Shown: positions 34,944 to 45,776 of the stretch, one piece after another | How the letters are laid out: each line of letters starts with the position of its first letter | How positions within the stretch are numbered: the stretch's first letter is position 1 | Assembly (NCBI RefSeq): GCF_000264995.1 | Contig: NW_006767433.1 | Coordinates: forward strand, 2,300,179 to 2,364,178 | DNA: 64,000 nucleotides | Reading direction: 5' to 3' | Origin: Punctularia strigosozonata HHB-11173 SS5 | Lineage: Eukaryota > Basidiomycota > Agaricomycetes > Corticiales > Punctulariaceae | Notes under the pieces: model-generated | Database searches by the model: none | Told to the model about the DNA's origin: nothing | What the model saw: only the letters and a program-made list of their open reading frames with translations | Translations under genes and position numbers: made by a program

Positions 34944-35196
34944 TTTCGTTGTTTCTTTCGGTGGCTGGTGTAAACTTGTATATTTCTATGCGCAACACAT
35001 TCATCACTCGCTCGTGATTCGAAAGTTCACCGGCTCGATGGTACGCATTTCATTATGAACGGTATTGTTCTTTAAGGCAGGATCATGGCATGTGACAGTA
35101 CACGCGAACACGGCGGTGATGGGTCAACTGTTGGCAATCAACGCGTCAGCACTATTCTCGGACGCAAGAAGGGGTAAAATTCGTACATTCAGGTGT

Positions 35197-37830
35197 TCAC
35201 GTTTTCGCAGTACTCGGCCTATGAGCCCTGTGCTTTAACCTCAAGGACCCTGTCAAGCTCAACTTTCGCTTCACCCCAGCCTTCCCCCTGTAATGATACG
35301 TCGGCGGACCGAGCCCCGCGTTGGCGATCCCCAGGCCGCCCCCGATCATCCCCAGCTCATCCACCTCCAAGCAGGGCATGGACAACATGTCTGTCAGCTC
35401 GGCTTTCGGTCGGATGTTCCTCTGCAGCTCGGGAATAAGCTTGGTTGGTGAGCCAAGAGGTGTTTCCTCCGGGATATCCGTCGGTCTCGACGCGCCCTTG
35501 CGTAGACTATCTGCGCTGCTCCTCAACAGTGCGTTCGATGCAATCTGTCGATTATCTCCTCCAAGGGACGTGGATCGCTTCCGGGCAGGCTTTGGACGTG
35601 GGACACGGACGGGCACTCCGTTCATCGTCGCGGAGGCCGCAACCTTGACATCCCAGTAGCTGATGCTCTGTCCGACCCAACTGCTAGGTGTCGCAGGAGC
35701 ACTATCCGAGCCAGGCGATAGGGACTCCTCGCGTGGCCTCTTTGGGGGTTCCATCTTCTCAGCCATCAGCTTCGGCACAACGCCCTTCTTCAAGACGCGC
35801 ATCAGCCCGATCTTCTTCCCGTGATTGGCGTGAACGAGACCGGGAGAGCACGAGAAGCTCAAGGGGGTGAAAGTCTTCTCGCCCGCGACGATCTTACCGT
35901 TCATTCGTCGGTCGTCGACAACGTATGTGAACCGCCACTCGAGCGTCGCCCCCGGCGAAGCTTGCCCCGAATCATGCGCGGACTCCGTCCCGTTCACGGC
36001 ATACGCCCCATTCGACTTGATGCTTAGGTTCGCCTGGCGAGATATGTAGTCCCTCGATTCATCCCCGTTGAGGGTGACGCGCCGCAACACGGGCGGCGCA
36101 TCCAGATACGAATGATGGAAATTGTAGGTCAGCCGCTTCATTGGCATGAAGTCGACGATACCGGAGCCTGTGGTCGCTAGTCCGTGAAGAGAGCCTTGTG
36201 GAGAGAAGCCCTTCATCCGGAAAGTCGGCTTTATCGCGCGGAAGCCTTCTTGATCAATATACAGTTCAACGATAGTATGGCTGAGCCACGACAGATGGGC
36301 GGACAGCGTCGAGGTTTCGGTGTCGAGGGACAGCACGGAAACAGCCGCTGGAGGAGGAGCCGGCGCATCTGACATGACAGCTGCTGAGGGGTAGGACTGG
36401 ATAGGAGGTTTATTGGCCACGAGGATCAATGTGTTCGAGCATCGGATCGATGTCGTGGAAGCCGAACTATACGAGTGCAGCGTCGACCCAGAGGTCTGTC
36501 TGCTGTGGTTGGAGGTGTGGATATCTTCCCTCGCGGACACATCGAGTCGCTCAGAAGAATCGGAGTAGTCGGTGGAAGCGTTGCGCACCGTCGTCGTCGA
36601 GTGCGTCCGGCGGTGTGGGCCTCTGGGCGAGTGACTGCTCGGTGGGAAGGAGAAGATGATGGGTGTTGCCGGTTCGGAAGCGGACGTTTCTCTTGGTCGC
36701 GGTGCCTCTTGCCGGGGCGGAGCGTCGGTAAGCGGTGAACGCGGACCAGGACCATCTGGGATCCTGAAGCGTATGCTACGCAATGACGAGGAACTGCCGT
36801 GGCCGATCCCGCCCCTCCGCCGGAGGTGGTAGCTCGGAGACGCGCTGCCGGACGACATGACAGAGAAGCGAGAGGACGCGGGCGATGGCGGGCCAAATGT
36901 CGGCGTGGGCAGTGCGCCAGCCTGCGATTCCGAGTCCTCCATGATCAAGAAGCTATCTCCTTGCTCCATCTCCTCCTCCGGATCGGCATCAATATCCAAA
37001 CCCGACGGCGAGCCGTTCGTACTCACGACCTGCTCGGTTGTCAGGGCCTTGTGTTCCTCCGAGAGCTCAGGACCTAGATCTAAACAGGTGTCGTATGCCG
37101 CGAGGCTCATGTCGTCCGACCTCATCGATTGGTCTGTATCATCAATGTCACCGAACGCGGAGCGGCCTAGTGATCCAGGCGAAACCAGGGCTACCACCTC
37201 TTCGGCGTCGCATAGCGAACCGCCCATGTCCGCCAACTCGAGTGCCCTCGCGAAGCGGTTCGTCGCATCCCTTAGCGCTCCGTCCACTGGATCTGGCCCG
37301 ACCGGTCCGAAGGTTCTGCCCGTCTTTACAGTATCAAGGCTGGAACTGGCGGTAACGAACGACTCCGCGGCAGGCGTCGCGCAGACCCCAGGCGCGGCTG
37401 CGTCCAGCTTGAGCGGCGGGGGCGAGGGAAGCCCCTGAGGTATGAAGAGAGCCTCCGCGCGAGCGGCTTCCCCACTAACAGACAACCCGCGCCGCACCCT
37501 GCGCGAACGAGGGATTGGAAGAGGCCTCGCCGTCTGGAGTTGAGGAGTGGGCGGATCCCGAGAGGGAGGATCGGTATAGGCGCTGCGCCGTTCCGAGCTG
37601 GGGCTACCGCATATGACACCGAGCTCGAATATCCCGGCATCGAGACAGATTGGGATCTCGCCGTACGAGCAGTCGGCGGTCACGCTCTCCTTGGTGAGGA
37701 TGGGCGAGGGCGGCGTGAGGTCCGAGGCGAGACCCCTGAGGATCGACCAACTGTTCAGCAAGCGTGTAGTGTTAGCGGTGGAAGGACGGGGAGGTGTCGC
37801 AGGAGAGTATGTGTACGTCGTTGTGGCCAT
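35197..37830 (-). CDS. Large low-complexity protein with a conserved C-terminal domain, unknown function
   Basis: Not recognised as a named family. Seen: one intronless frame of 877 residues starting MATTTYTYSPATPPRPST. The first ~480 residues are Ser/Pro-rich and disordered-looking, with acidic patches (DADPEEEMEQGDSFLIMEDS). From about residue 490 an ordered region appears: SLDTETSTLSAHLSWLSHTI, FRMKGFSPQGSLHGLATTGS, VDFMPMKRLTYNFHHSYLDA, TLEWRFTYVVDDRRMNGKIV and FTPLSFSCSPGLVHANHGKK. Then comes a basic tail with SLSPGSDS and KPARKRSTS. The ordered part looks like a beta-rich single domain; basic clusters may be nuclear localisation signals (inference). Convergent with the thioredoxin gene. 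Confidence 0.75.
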   Translation of the reverse strand: MATTTYTYSPATPPRPSTANTTRLLNSWSILRGLASDLTPPSPILTKESVTADCSYGEIPICLDAGIFELGVICGSPSSERRSAYTDPPSRDPPTPQLQTARPLPIPRSRRVRRGLSVSGEAARAEALFIPQGLPSPPPLKLDAAAPGVCATPAAESFVTASSSLDTVKTGRTFGPVGPDPVDGALRDATNRFARALELADMGGSLCDAEEVVALVSPGSLGRSAFGDIDDTDQSMRSDDMSLAAYDTCLDLGPELSEEHKALTTEQVVSTNGSPSGLDIDADPEEEMEQGDSFLIMEDSESQAGALPTPTFGPPSPASSRFSVMSSGSASPSYHLRRRGGIGHGSSSSLRSIRFRIPDGPGPRSPLTDAPPRQEAPRPRETSASEPATPIIFSFPPSSHSPRGPHRRTHSTTTVRNASTDYSDSSERLDVSAREDIHTSNHSRQTSGSTLHSYSSASTTSIRCSNTLILVANKPPIQSYPSAAVMSDAPAPPPAAVSVLSLDTETSTLSAHLSWLSHTIVELYIDQEGFRAIKPTFRMKGFSPQGSLHGLATTGSGIVDFMPMKRLTYNFHHSYLDAPPVLRRVTLNGDESRDYISRQANLSIKSNGAYAVNGTESAHDSGQASPGATLEWRFTYVVDDRRMNGKIVAGEKTFTPLSFSCSPGLVHANHGKKIGLMRVLKKGVVPKLMAEKMEPPKRPREESLSPGSDSAPATPSSWVGQSISYWDVKVAASATMNGVPVRVPRPKPARKRSTSLGGDNRQIASNALLRSSADSLRKGASRPTDIPEETPLGSPTKLIPELQRNIRPKAELTDMLSMPCLEVDELGMIGGGLGIANAGLGPPTYHYRGKAGVKRKLSLTGSLRLKHRAHRPSTAKT

Positions 37831-38222
37831 GGTGCTGCACGGTTATCGCGGTGGAGGGGGGGCGGCGCTGGCCAGAGACAGCTTGCGCAAGGGAAAGTGC
37901 TGCTCTGGAAAACTTGGACTCGCCATGTTGGGACGAACCTCGGACGCATGTCATGTCTGTCAGAGGATGGAACAGAAGCGACACTGCCAGCCCAAGGTGT
38001 CATTTGAAACCTCCGCGAGAAGCGCCTGGTCAGGTGACATCTGCGACAGAACCACGGTACGCTGATATATTATACGGAGGCGCGGTACACACAAGGTCAT
38101 ACTAAACAGAAATATGCGAAACGACAGACAACACATGGCAAACAGAAGAACAAGGGGCGCCCAATATGCGGACACACGGACAAGCGGCAACAGCCGATGA
38201 GCCTTAGCGAGTTTCACTCTCC
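37831..38222. other. Intergenic, 5' flank of the 877-residue gene
   Basis: About 390 bp. No gene seen; it holds the promoter of the minus-strand gene to its left and the 3' flank of the DUF6533 gene. Confidence 0.45.
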
Positions 38223-39949
38223 TCACATTGTCGTCTTCTCGACTTCGACCCTGATACCGCCAACCCCGTTCGCCATCTCAAGGTCGCCAAATTCCTCGCC
38301 GTCCTTAGACGTCGTGCGCTCCATCACGCCACCCACCGCATCGAGTTCGACGCTATGCGCGGTCATCACCCCCGAGTTGATCGTGGAGGTGACGCCGCGT
38401 GCGCTGCGCACGAGTCCGGAGGAATTGGAATGCTTCGTACGCAGCCCGGTGCGGCTACTTCCGTGCGAGGATAATCCGAGCGCTTGCGCGAGCTTGAGCG
38501 GCGAAGACAGCGATGTCCCGTTAGAGGTGTGGCTCGCTGGAGAGTAGTGCGGGTTCACGGCAAACTGGGGTGTGAGAGCGACCTCGTCGTCCAGGGAGCG
38601 GCTGCGCAAATCGAGTATCTGGGATAGCGTGTCAGTATCTTGTTGCATATCGTGGGACTCTAAGCCTTACCATACGGCAGGCGAGGACCGGTGCGAGCAT
38701 CACGCTGAGTGGGATGCAAATGGCCGAAATGGCTTGGCGCGGTCTGTGGACCAATGAGCCTTCTAATCCTATCCGAGCTGGCTCGTCCCGCTTACTGGAG
38801 GTAGAAGATTCCGTTGATCTGTTTGGAACAGTGAGTCGCTGACCACTATCAAAGGCAGCCGGAGTTACCAAATTAGCTATGGATATCAGAAGGAAGTAGA
38901 AGACCCCTGTTAAATTGGCAGGTCTGAGCGATTGTCAGCTGCAGTGATGCTCCTAGTCACCTTCGCGGATGAATGTCTGGATGAGGCGGCTGGTCATGCC
39001 GCCGTTGCGGCGACGAACCGTGATCGCTTTGGCCACGGTCATGGTGGTGACGATCGTGTCGAATGCCAAAGGGGCGATCTAATGGCGAGTAAGTACGGAC
39101 ACCGGCTTGCGGAAGATGAAATTTCTTACGAAAAATCCTAGAAGATGTGCCGAGTGTGGCTTGGATACGGGTAGGCATGGACCCATCGTCTATATACACG
39201 AAGCGGGTCAGCATAAAAAGTATGAAGGAGCGATTTACGACCGACAAAGGGAGGCTTCACGAAAGCGAGCACTGAAAAAATGCGATCAGATAGTGAGGAA
39301 CGATCTATGCATGTCTTACAGTCCATCGCGTCTACAGCGACCCAGAGTTGATAGGTGATCATGGCGGACATCATGATCAGGAGCGCCGCAAGGACGGCGT
39401 TGTTCCGATTAAAGAAAGCATAAGTGCGTATGACCAAGACGGCTGTATATCTCACTGAGCGATCGTCGCGAACTGACGACCAAACTCGCAGTTACCTTCC
39501 GCGCCGACTTGGTTCCACATGGCAAGAATGACGGGAATACGATAGATTCGCTGACAGGTTTCCAAAGAGTGATCGACGCAAAAGACGTAGAGAAGGTAGG
39601 GTACGACGGTGAGGACCCAATAGCGGCACATGAGGTAGGTAAGCTTGATGGGTGTCCAGCGGCATTTCCAAATCTGCAATAACCTTGTGAGTGACGGCCT
39701 CGACCACGGGGGGTTTGCGACGTACGCATCGCCATTCAGTCGGGAGACTGGTGATCCAGTCCCAGGCGACGATGGCGTACATGGCTGGAGGCGATGAGCG
39801 CCTTGTCTAGGGTCATCGGCTGTCCTACATACCGCAGAAGTGCACCTGCGTCCTGTCACGCTTTTGTCAGTATCGTTTTACGGTAGAGATGGCCAGAAAC
39901 GAAATTACACGAAGATAAAATGTTGGGCGGTCTCGAGAGTGTCGGGCAT
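38223..39949 (-). CDS. DUF6533-type multi-pass membrane protein
   Basis: Seen: spliced exons from ATG 39947-39949 (MPDTLETAQHFIF), a 13-nt exon at 39833-39845, then AMYAIVAWDWITSLPTEWRC. After that: WTPIKLTYLMCRYWVLTVVP, YLLYVFCVDHSLETCQRIYR, VLVIRTYAFFNRNNAVLAAL and further hydrophobic exons. A cytoplasmic tail of about 110 residues (PLKLAQALGLSSHGSSRTGL) ends GGIRVEVEKTTM-stop. Known: DUF6533 proteins are numerous in mushrooms, have about seven helices and no established function; some resemble receptors in topology. Splicing in the middle (39,000-39,450) was not fully resolved. It shares a 240-bp divergent promoter with Alg9. Confidence 0.75.
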
Positions 39950-40189
39950 GGCGGGCGTCTCTGTCCTGGACCACGGCGCGCCCGGGTCTTGACTTTATGG
40001 GGGCCGGTGGCATGTTGACGCCTCTGGACGTGCATTTGGGCGGTCGACGAGGAAGGATGCGGGGCACGTGCGGCTGTCGAGTTTGGCAATGCGGCTGCCA
40101 TTCCGGGCGGAGCACTGCCACTGCTCCCGAGCCGCGCGCTGGCGGGACTCGGCTTCGCTCCGAAAGCGCATTGCAACTTGATCGCAACG

Positions 40190-42520
40190 ATGGCGGCCAA
40201 CGCGAACGTGCAGACGCTCCGGCTCAGAGCGCGGACGGACGAGCCCAAGCCCCCGCCCAAGTCGCACCACACCGGCATCCTCCAGGACCAGGTTCGCAGG
40301 TGCGCCTTCATCCACCGCACTCCCACCTCGTCTGACCCGCCCCAGATCCGCACGCGCACCATGGACCCCCAGCTTTTCCATGGCCGTCCGACTCCTGCTC
40401 CTTGTCCGGGTCAGCGCCGCCATGTACTCCAATATTTCCGACTGCGATGAAGGTCAGTTCCCCAGCGACGTCCAGGGCCGCGGCTCACCCTTGTGCAGTG
40501 TACAACTACTGGGAACCGCTGCACTACCTCGACAAAGGATACGGCTTCCAAACGTGGGAGACCTCGCCCAAGTACGCAATTCGTAGTTGGGCATACATTC
40601 TCCTGCACTTCCTCCCTGCTCGGCTAGCCGGGCTCAGCGGACCCTCCAAGGTATGTCATCGACACCCCCCGCGACGTCGCTTCCATGTTCTCATACGTTC
40701 CCCAGAGACCAGCTTTCTTTGCGACCAGAATCTTCCTCGCCGTGCTCTCCACGCTCTGTGAAGCCAAGTTCTACCGCACCGTCGTCGAGAAGATCAACCT
40801 CCGCGTCGGCCGATACCTCTTTTTCATGCTCCTGTTCAGCGCCGGCATGTGGAACGCCTCCGTTGCCTTCCTCCCCTCGTCTTTTGCCATGTACGCCGTT
40901 ACGCTCGCCTACTCCTTCGCCTTGGCTCCGCCGCGCATAGCCGATGCGCAGAGGACCTACTCAGCGACGGCGCTCTTCGCTGTCGGCGCCCTACTCGGCT
41001 GGCCATTTGCCATTGCCCTTGCCATTCCGTTTGTGTTCGAAGAGCTCTTCGTACTAGGCGGAGATCGCGTCATCCAGCGCGACCGTATGACCTGGTTCGC
41101 CGCGCGGTGGAAGCGACTCTTTACCGCCGGCGCTCTGGCCTCGGTCGTCCTCGTTCCCATCGTCCTCGTCGACAGCTATTTCTACGGCAAGCTTACCGTC
41201 ACGCCCTGGAACATTGTCTCCTACAACATCTTCTCCGACCCCGCACGCGGGCCGGAGCTGTACGGCACAGAGTCTCCCGCGTTCTACTTCCTGAATCTCG
41301 CCCTCAATTTCAACCTCGTGCTTCCCATGGCTCTGCTAGCCATTCCATCGCTCATCCTGACGTACTACATTGATCGTAGGCGTCTGTATACGCCCGGTGC
41401 CGCACCCGTCTCTCCGGACATCCTTCAGAGCAGCGCGTATACGGTCATGGGCATCCGCCTCTTGCCTGTGTATATCTGGCTAGGTATCCTCACGGCACAG
41501 GCGCACAAGGAGGAGCGCTTCGTGTTCCCGGCTTACCCTCTCATCTGCTTCAACGCTGCGGTGACGCTCTACCTCGTTCGCGGATGGATGGAGGTCGCGT
41601 ATGTTAAGGTGACGGGGTCTAGTTATCAGGTACCTCATTGCACTTCTTCATAGCATCAGCGATTCTGATACGCACCCGTACAGGCATCCAGGACGTCGAT
41701 CTTCCGCCTGACCACCCTTTCCGTCATCCTATACACCTCACTCATCTCCCTCACGCGCATCCTGGCGCTCTGGCATTATTATCACGCCCCACTCTCCGTC
41801 GTGTTCCGCCTGGAAACGAACGAACTCCCGGCGCTGCTCAATTCCGCCGGCCTGTTGCTGCCTACGTCAGCCTCTGCTCCCTCGCCGATCCCAACGCCCT
41901 CTCCCTCGGTCAAGAAGAACGTGCCCTACTCTGAAGTGCGCAAGGCCGCCCAGGCGAAGGAGGAGGCTGACCGGCTCGCAGAGCAGGCCCGAGCCCATCT
42001 AGACACGGCGCTCGTGCGGAAGATGAACCTGACGCTCTGCATCGGAAAGGAGTGGCACCGCTTCCCTGGACACTACCTTGTCCCCGATGGCGTTGACGTT
42101 CAGTTCGTGCGCGGCGCGTTTGAAGGGCTCGTGCCCGGCAAGTTTGCGCCCGCCCCGGCCACGGACGTGTTTTGGAGCCGCCGCGTCGGCACCTCGCGCG
42201 TCCCGGAGGACCAAAACGACCTCAACAAGGCGGAGGAGAGCCATTACGTCGACGTCGATCAGTGCGACTACATGCTCGACCTGTTTCTGCCGCACCACAC
42301 GGATCTCGACCCGCGCGAGCCACCGTACGCGATCTCGGAGGCATGGGAGAAGGCGCACTGCGCTCCGTTCCTGGATGCGGCGCACAGCGCGACGCTGACG
42401 AGGACCGTGTGGCTGCCGAGCGAGCGGTGGCAGGCGACGAACGCATGGGGAGAATGGTGCTTGCTGCGGAGCAAGGGGCTCCAGCAGAAAGTGAAGCAGC
42501 GCGTAGCGAAGGCGATTTGA
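40190..42520 (+). CDS. ALG9: Alpha-1,2-mannosyltransferase Alg9 (GT22)
   Basis: Role: ER-lumen enzyme adding the seventh and ninth mannoses to the dolichol-linked N-glycan precursor. Seen: ATG 40190, a basic cytosolic start (ARTDEPKPPPKSHHTGILQD), then a spliced first helix VRLLLLVRVSAAMYSNISDC with DEVYNYWEPLHYLDKGYGFQ and TWETSPKYAIRSWAYILLH, the GT22 catalytic loop with its acidic residues. Several membrane helices follow, including AGMWNASVAFLPSSFAMY, and the family motif AQAHKEERFVFPAYPLICFN. A C-terminal lumenal part contains KEWHRFPGHYLVPDGVDVQF and stops at 42518-42520. Four introns found, all giving conserved joins. Intact. Confidence 0.9.
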
Positions 42521-42659
42521 GGGTTCGGATAGTAGAGCAAAAAAAAGTATGTATTCGGCATGCATGAATAGAATAATTGCGACAGCAAGTGATGCGTAGG
42601 GCAAGTCCAGGTGTCGTACAGTGTTCGTACACGTCTCAACAAAGGGTATCTGATGGTCG

Positions 42660-43520
42660 CTAGTCTCGCCCGTTTAGTCCTTCAAAGAAAGCCACGATCT
42701 TCCGCACGTCCGGGCAGACAGCGAGCCGGATCCGCTCGCTCTCGCACACGAGCCCGCGCCCCTTCCCCTCGACCCACTTGGCGTCGCCGCGACCCCCGTG
42801 GCCGGCGTCTCTAAACCGTTGGGAGAGCACATCGCGCTTTATACTCCACTTGAGCTTTCGAACGACGGGAAGGAGCGAACGCGAGAGGCGGGGTGAGGCG
42901 TACTCGCGTTCGAGGTCGGGCAGCACGCGGAGGGAACGCAGGAAGTGCGCCGGCGTGGGCGCGAGCACGAGGCGGCGGAGGTGATGTGATAGCAGGTTTT
43001 TGGTGTGCGTGCGCTGGATGCGGAGCGAGGACTCGTATTGCTTGACGGACTGCGAGCGAAGATAAACATGCGATTAGCGGGGCTGCGGCCGCGGCGACTG
43101 CGGTTGCGACCGAGGCGCGAGCGGGTGGTAGGATGGGGGATCGTCGGGGATGTGCCGTACTGACCAGGTGGGTGTAGAAATATAAACCTGCACGCCAGCG
43201 GCGCTCGATGCCCAGCCCGCGCATGACACCGCGGGCGACGAGCTCGCCGACGGTCGGCCGTGGCGGGGCCTGCCTGAAGAGGGCGTGGGCGACGCGCGAG
43301 GGCGCCACGACGCGTAACCTATAGTGGTGTAATACCGGGTCGGCTGCTAAGGCCCGCAGGACGTGGCATACGCGCAGGCAGCTCGCCAAGTCCGGGAGGT
43401 CGAGATAGGATACTGCGCTCGCACCGTTCGAGTTTAGGGGCTTGGCTCAATGTGAGGGAAAGACGTACGGATGTGCAGGAGCGTTTCCGGAGGCAAGTTC
43501 AGTAGTAAAACAGTCCTCAT
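42660..43520 (-). CDS. F-box protein
   Basis: Seen: from ATG 43518-43520, MRTVLLLNLPPETLLHILSY spliced to LDLPDLASCLRVCHVLRALA gives a clear N-terminal F-box, the Skp1-binding motif of SCF ubiquitin ligases. The rest (APSRVAHALFRQAPPRPTVG, RWRAGLYFYTHLSVKQYESS, LRRLVLAPTPAHFLRSLRVL, ERIRLAVCPDVRKIVAFFEG) has no recognised substrate-binding repeat. Total about 210 residues in three exons, with stop at 42660-42662. The substrate is unknown. The gene is very GC-rich. It shares a 151-bp divergent promoter with cutC. Confidence 0.78.
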
Positions 43521-43671
43521 GTTCAATCTTGCGGCTGAAGGTGAGGTTGAGGACCGCAGATGCAATGTAACACCTGAGCCAGCCAAGGATTCCGGAAGCA
43601 GACGACCGAGTGCCCGGAGCGTGTGAGATCACATCCAGGCGCCGTACAGCCACAATATACTGTATCTTGAC

Positions 43672-44803
43672 ATGGTGTTGATCGAGGTCTGCGTCGATTC
43701 ACTCGAGTCCGCCATCCGGTGAGCGGGAACCAGCGGTCCGCTGCCAGTTTGATGCCTACACACATCCTAGTGCCTTCAGGGGAGGCGCAGATCGCCTTGA
43801 ACTCTGTGCCAACCTTGGCCTCGGCGGTGGGACCACCCCCAGCCTCGGGCTCTTCAACGCGGTTCACCGCGCGCTGCCTGCCATACCGATCATGGTGAAG
43901 CAGCCTCCGTACTTCACCCATCGCCTCATTCAGCCGACGTGACGTGCACGCACGAGAAGTAGGTGATGATCCGACCCCGCGTCGGCGACTTTTGCTACTC
44001 GAGCCTCGAGTTCGACGTGATGATCGAGGACATCAAGCTCTTTCGCAAAGCAGGCGCGACGGGCGTCGTCGCCGGCGTGCTCGCCAAGGACGGAGCGATT
44101 GATGTCGCGAGGATGAGGACGTATGTGGCCTTTCTCGCAGTCTTATCAACACGACGTTCATGCGCCTGTCTTCAGTCTCACTGCGCAGGCTGGGCCCGGT
44201 TTGCACTGTACGCGATTTCTCGTCTCACGAGACGGAGCTCTGAAGATATCTAGTCTGCTTTCATCGAGCATTCGACTTGTCTTCGATGTTGCCCCTCGAA
44301 GGCGAGTGGACCGTGGTGCAGCTCAGGAGTCGTTCACCTGACTAGAACATGATAGCCCTTCAGGCCGTGCAGCAGATCCCAGGCATAACTCGCATCCTGA
44401 CGAGGTACGACATCGCGTTGGTATACATCTCAACTCCGGTTCTGACGTTGCTCCGAGCAGCGGCCACGGCCTCGTCGCTCCTTCCGAGCCCCATGCACTC
44501 TCCTCCTTGCTCGCGTTCGCGTCCACCATGACCATCCTCCCGGGATCCGGCATCAACGCCGTCACGGTCGGCCCGCTCCTCGACGCGCTACTCCCCTACG
44601 GGTTGCGCGAGATCCACTTGAGCGGCGGCGGCTGGGTCGACAACGGCACGGAGAACAGGAAGCCTGGCTTCGGGATGGGCATCGGCGAGAGCGAGTGGGG
44701 CGTGTGGAAGACGGACGAGGAGAAGGTGCGGGCGGTGAAGCGCATCGTGGAGGAGAAAGTGAAGGAGTTTGAGAGCCGCGGGCCGGGCCCGATGGCGATG
44801 TAG
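43672..44803 (+). CDS. cutC: CutC-family protein (copper homeostasis protein CutC homologue)
   Basis: Role: CutC proteins are TIM barrels linked to copper tolerance; the biochemical reaction is unsettled. Seen: from ATG 43672, MVLIEVCVDSLESAIR spliced to GGADRLELCANLGLGGGTTP, then IPIMVMIRPRVGDFCYSSLE, FRKAGATGVVAGVLAKDGAI, LVCFHRAFDLSSMLPLEG, ALQAVQQIPGITRILT and MTILPGSGINAVTVGPLLD, the usual order of barrel strands. The C-terminus (FGMGIGESEWGVWKTDEEKV) resembles eukaryotic members, where this loop sits near the dimer face. Stop TAG 44801-44803. About six introns; the exon around 44230-44330 is short and its donor was not fixed. Confidence 0.85.
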
Positions 44804-45776
44804 AGTGCGGATGGAAGGCTCGGCTCAGCAGCGCTGCTGTCTTGGAGGTTGACAAGCGACGCGTATGGTATCAGACGAGTCATACTGCGTGCGGTAATAC
44901 TCCACAGGTCAGACAATGATAGAAATCTCGACAGCGGCGGAGCGGCCGCCAGTGGAGTGATTGGTTTTTGCGATGATGACCATAATTGCATGATATGAGA
45001 CGCACCGTGCAGTACGTGATCGCCGACTCTCACCGGTGGCGTCGACCAAGACCAGGATCGCCGTGGCCAAGTTTGGTGACAAGCCAAAGACGTAGTTGTT
45101 CGGCACAGGTTCGCCATGCGCTGAGTTTGGGGAAAGGCCGGAGGGGTCGTGTTCTGGACCCTTCGCAATTCGGACGCGAAAATGAATAGTCGCCTTGGAT
45201 TCTGGGGGCTGTTGATGCGCCGTTGCATAAACTTTGGACGAAGGTTCTGATCGATGTTCCCGAGCCAGCGCCGCACCTGGAATATGGTTCACTCGCCTCG
45301 CGTCCACCGGCGGCAGGGACGAGATATGAGTGAGGGACAGGCTGGGACACGACCCTGAGACGAAGATAATAGGCTGCCAGATCCCGATAAGATTCGGACA
45401 GCCGATTGAGCGACGACGGTGACGCGGTCTGACACGGCTAGACACAGGCCCGTCGTAGCCTCGAGGGCCGAGGCGCACACTGAAATTGAATAGAGCGAGG
45501 ACGACGCGGAGTCGGAGCCCAACGACGGTGATCAGACTCTCAGACGTCTGATGCCGCCGACTCCGCGCGCGCATGTGTGGCCGATAGCGCGATAGGGGTG
45601 ATTCATCCTGCGAACCCTGCCGATGATGTGAACAACGACGCGCGAGACGGTCGCTCCGTGCGGGAACATTTGAGACTCGGTATACAGATATCTACAGCCC
45701 CCAGCGGTGCAGTCACGCCCGGTAGCCCAGCCGCCTTCCCACCTTCCCTTCCCTTCCCAGTCGCCTCAGATAGTCT
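44804..45776. other. Gene-free stretch upstream of the desaturase
   Basis: About 970 bp. Two long minus-strand open frames (44596-45276 and 44909-45574) have no domain, no splice logic, and one overlaps the cutC 3' end, so they are treated as chance. It contains the presumed desaturase promoter. Confidence 0.5.

Noticed and set aside
39856-40432. Minus-strand frames opposite the first exon of ALG9
   Set aside because: The + strand frame gives a continuous, conserved Alg9 start through splicing; the antisense frames do not.
44596-45574. Two overlapping long minus-strand frames upstream of the desaturase
   Set aside because: One overlaps the cutC 3' coding region; both have composition typical of antisense GC-rich DNA and no domain.
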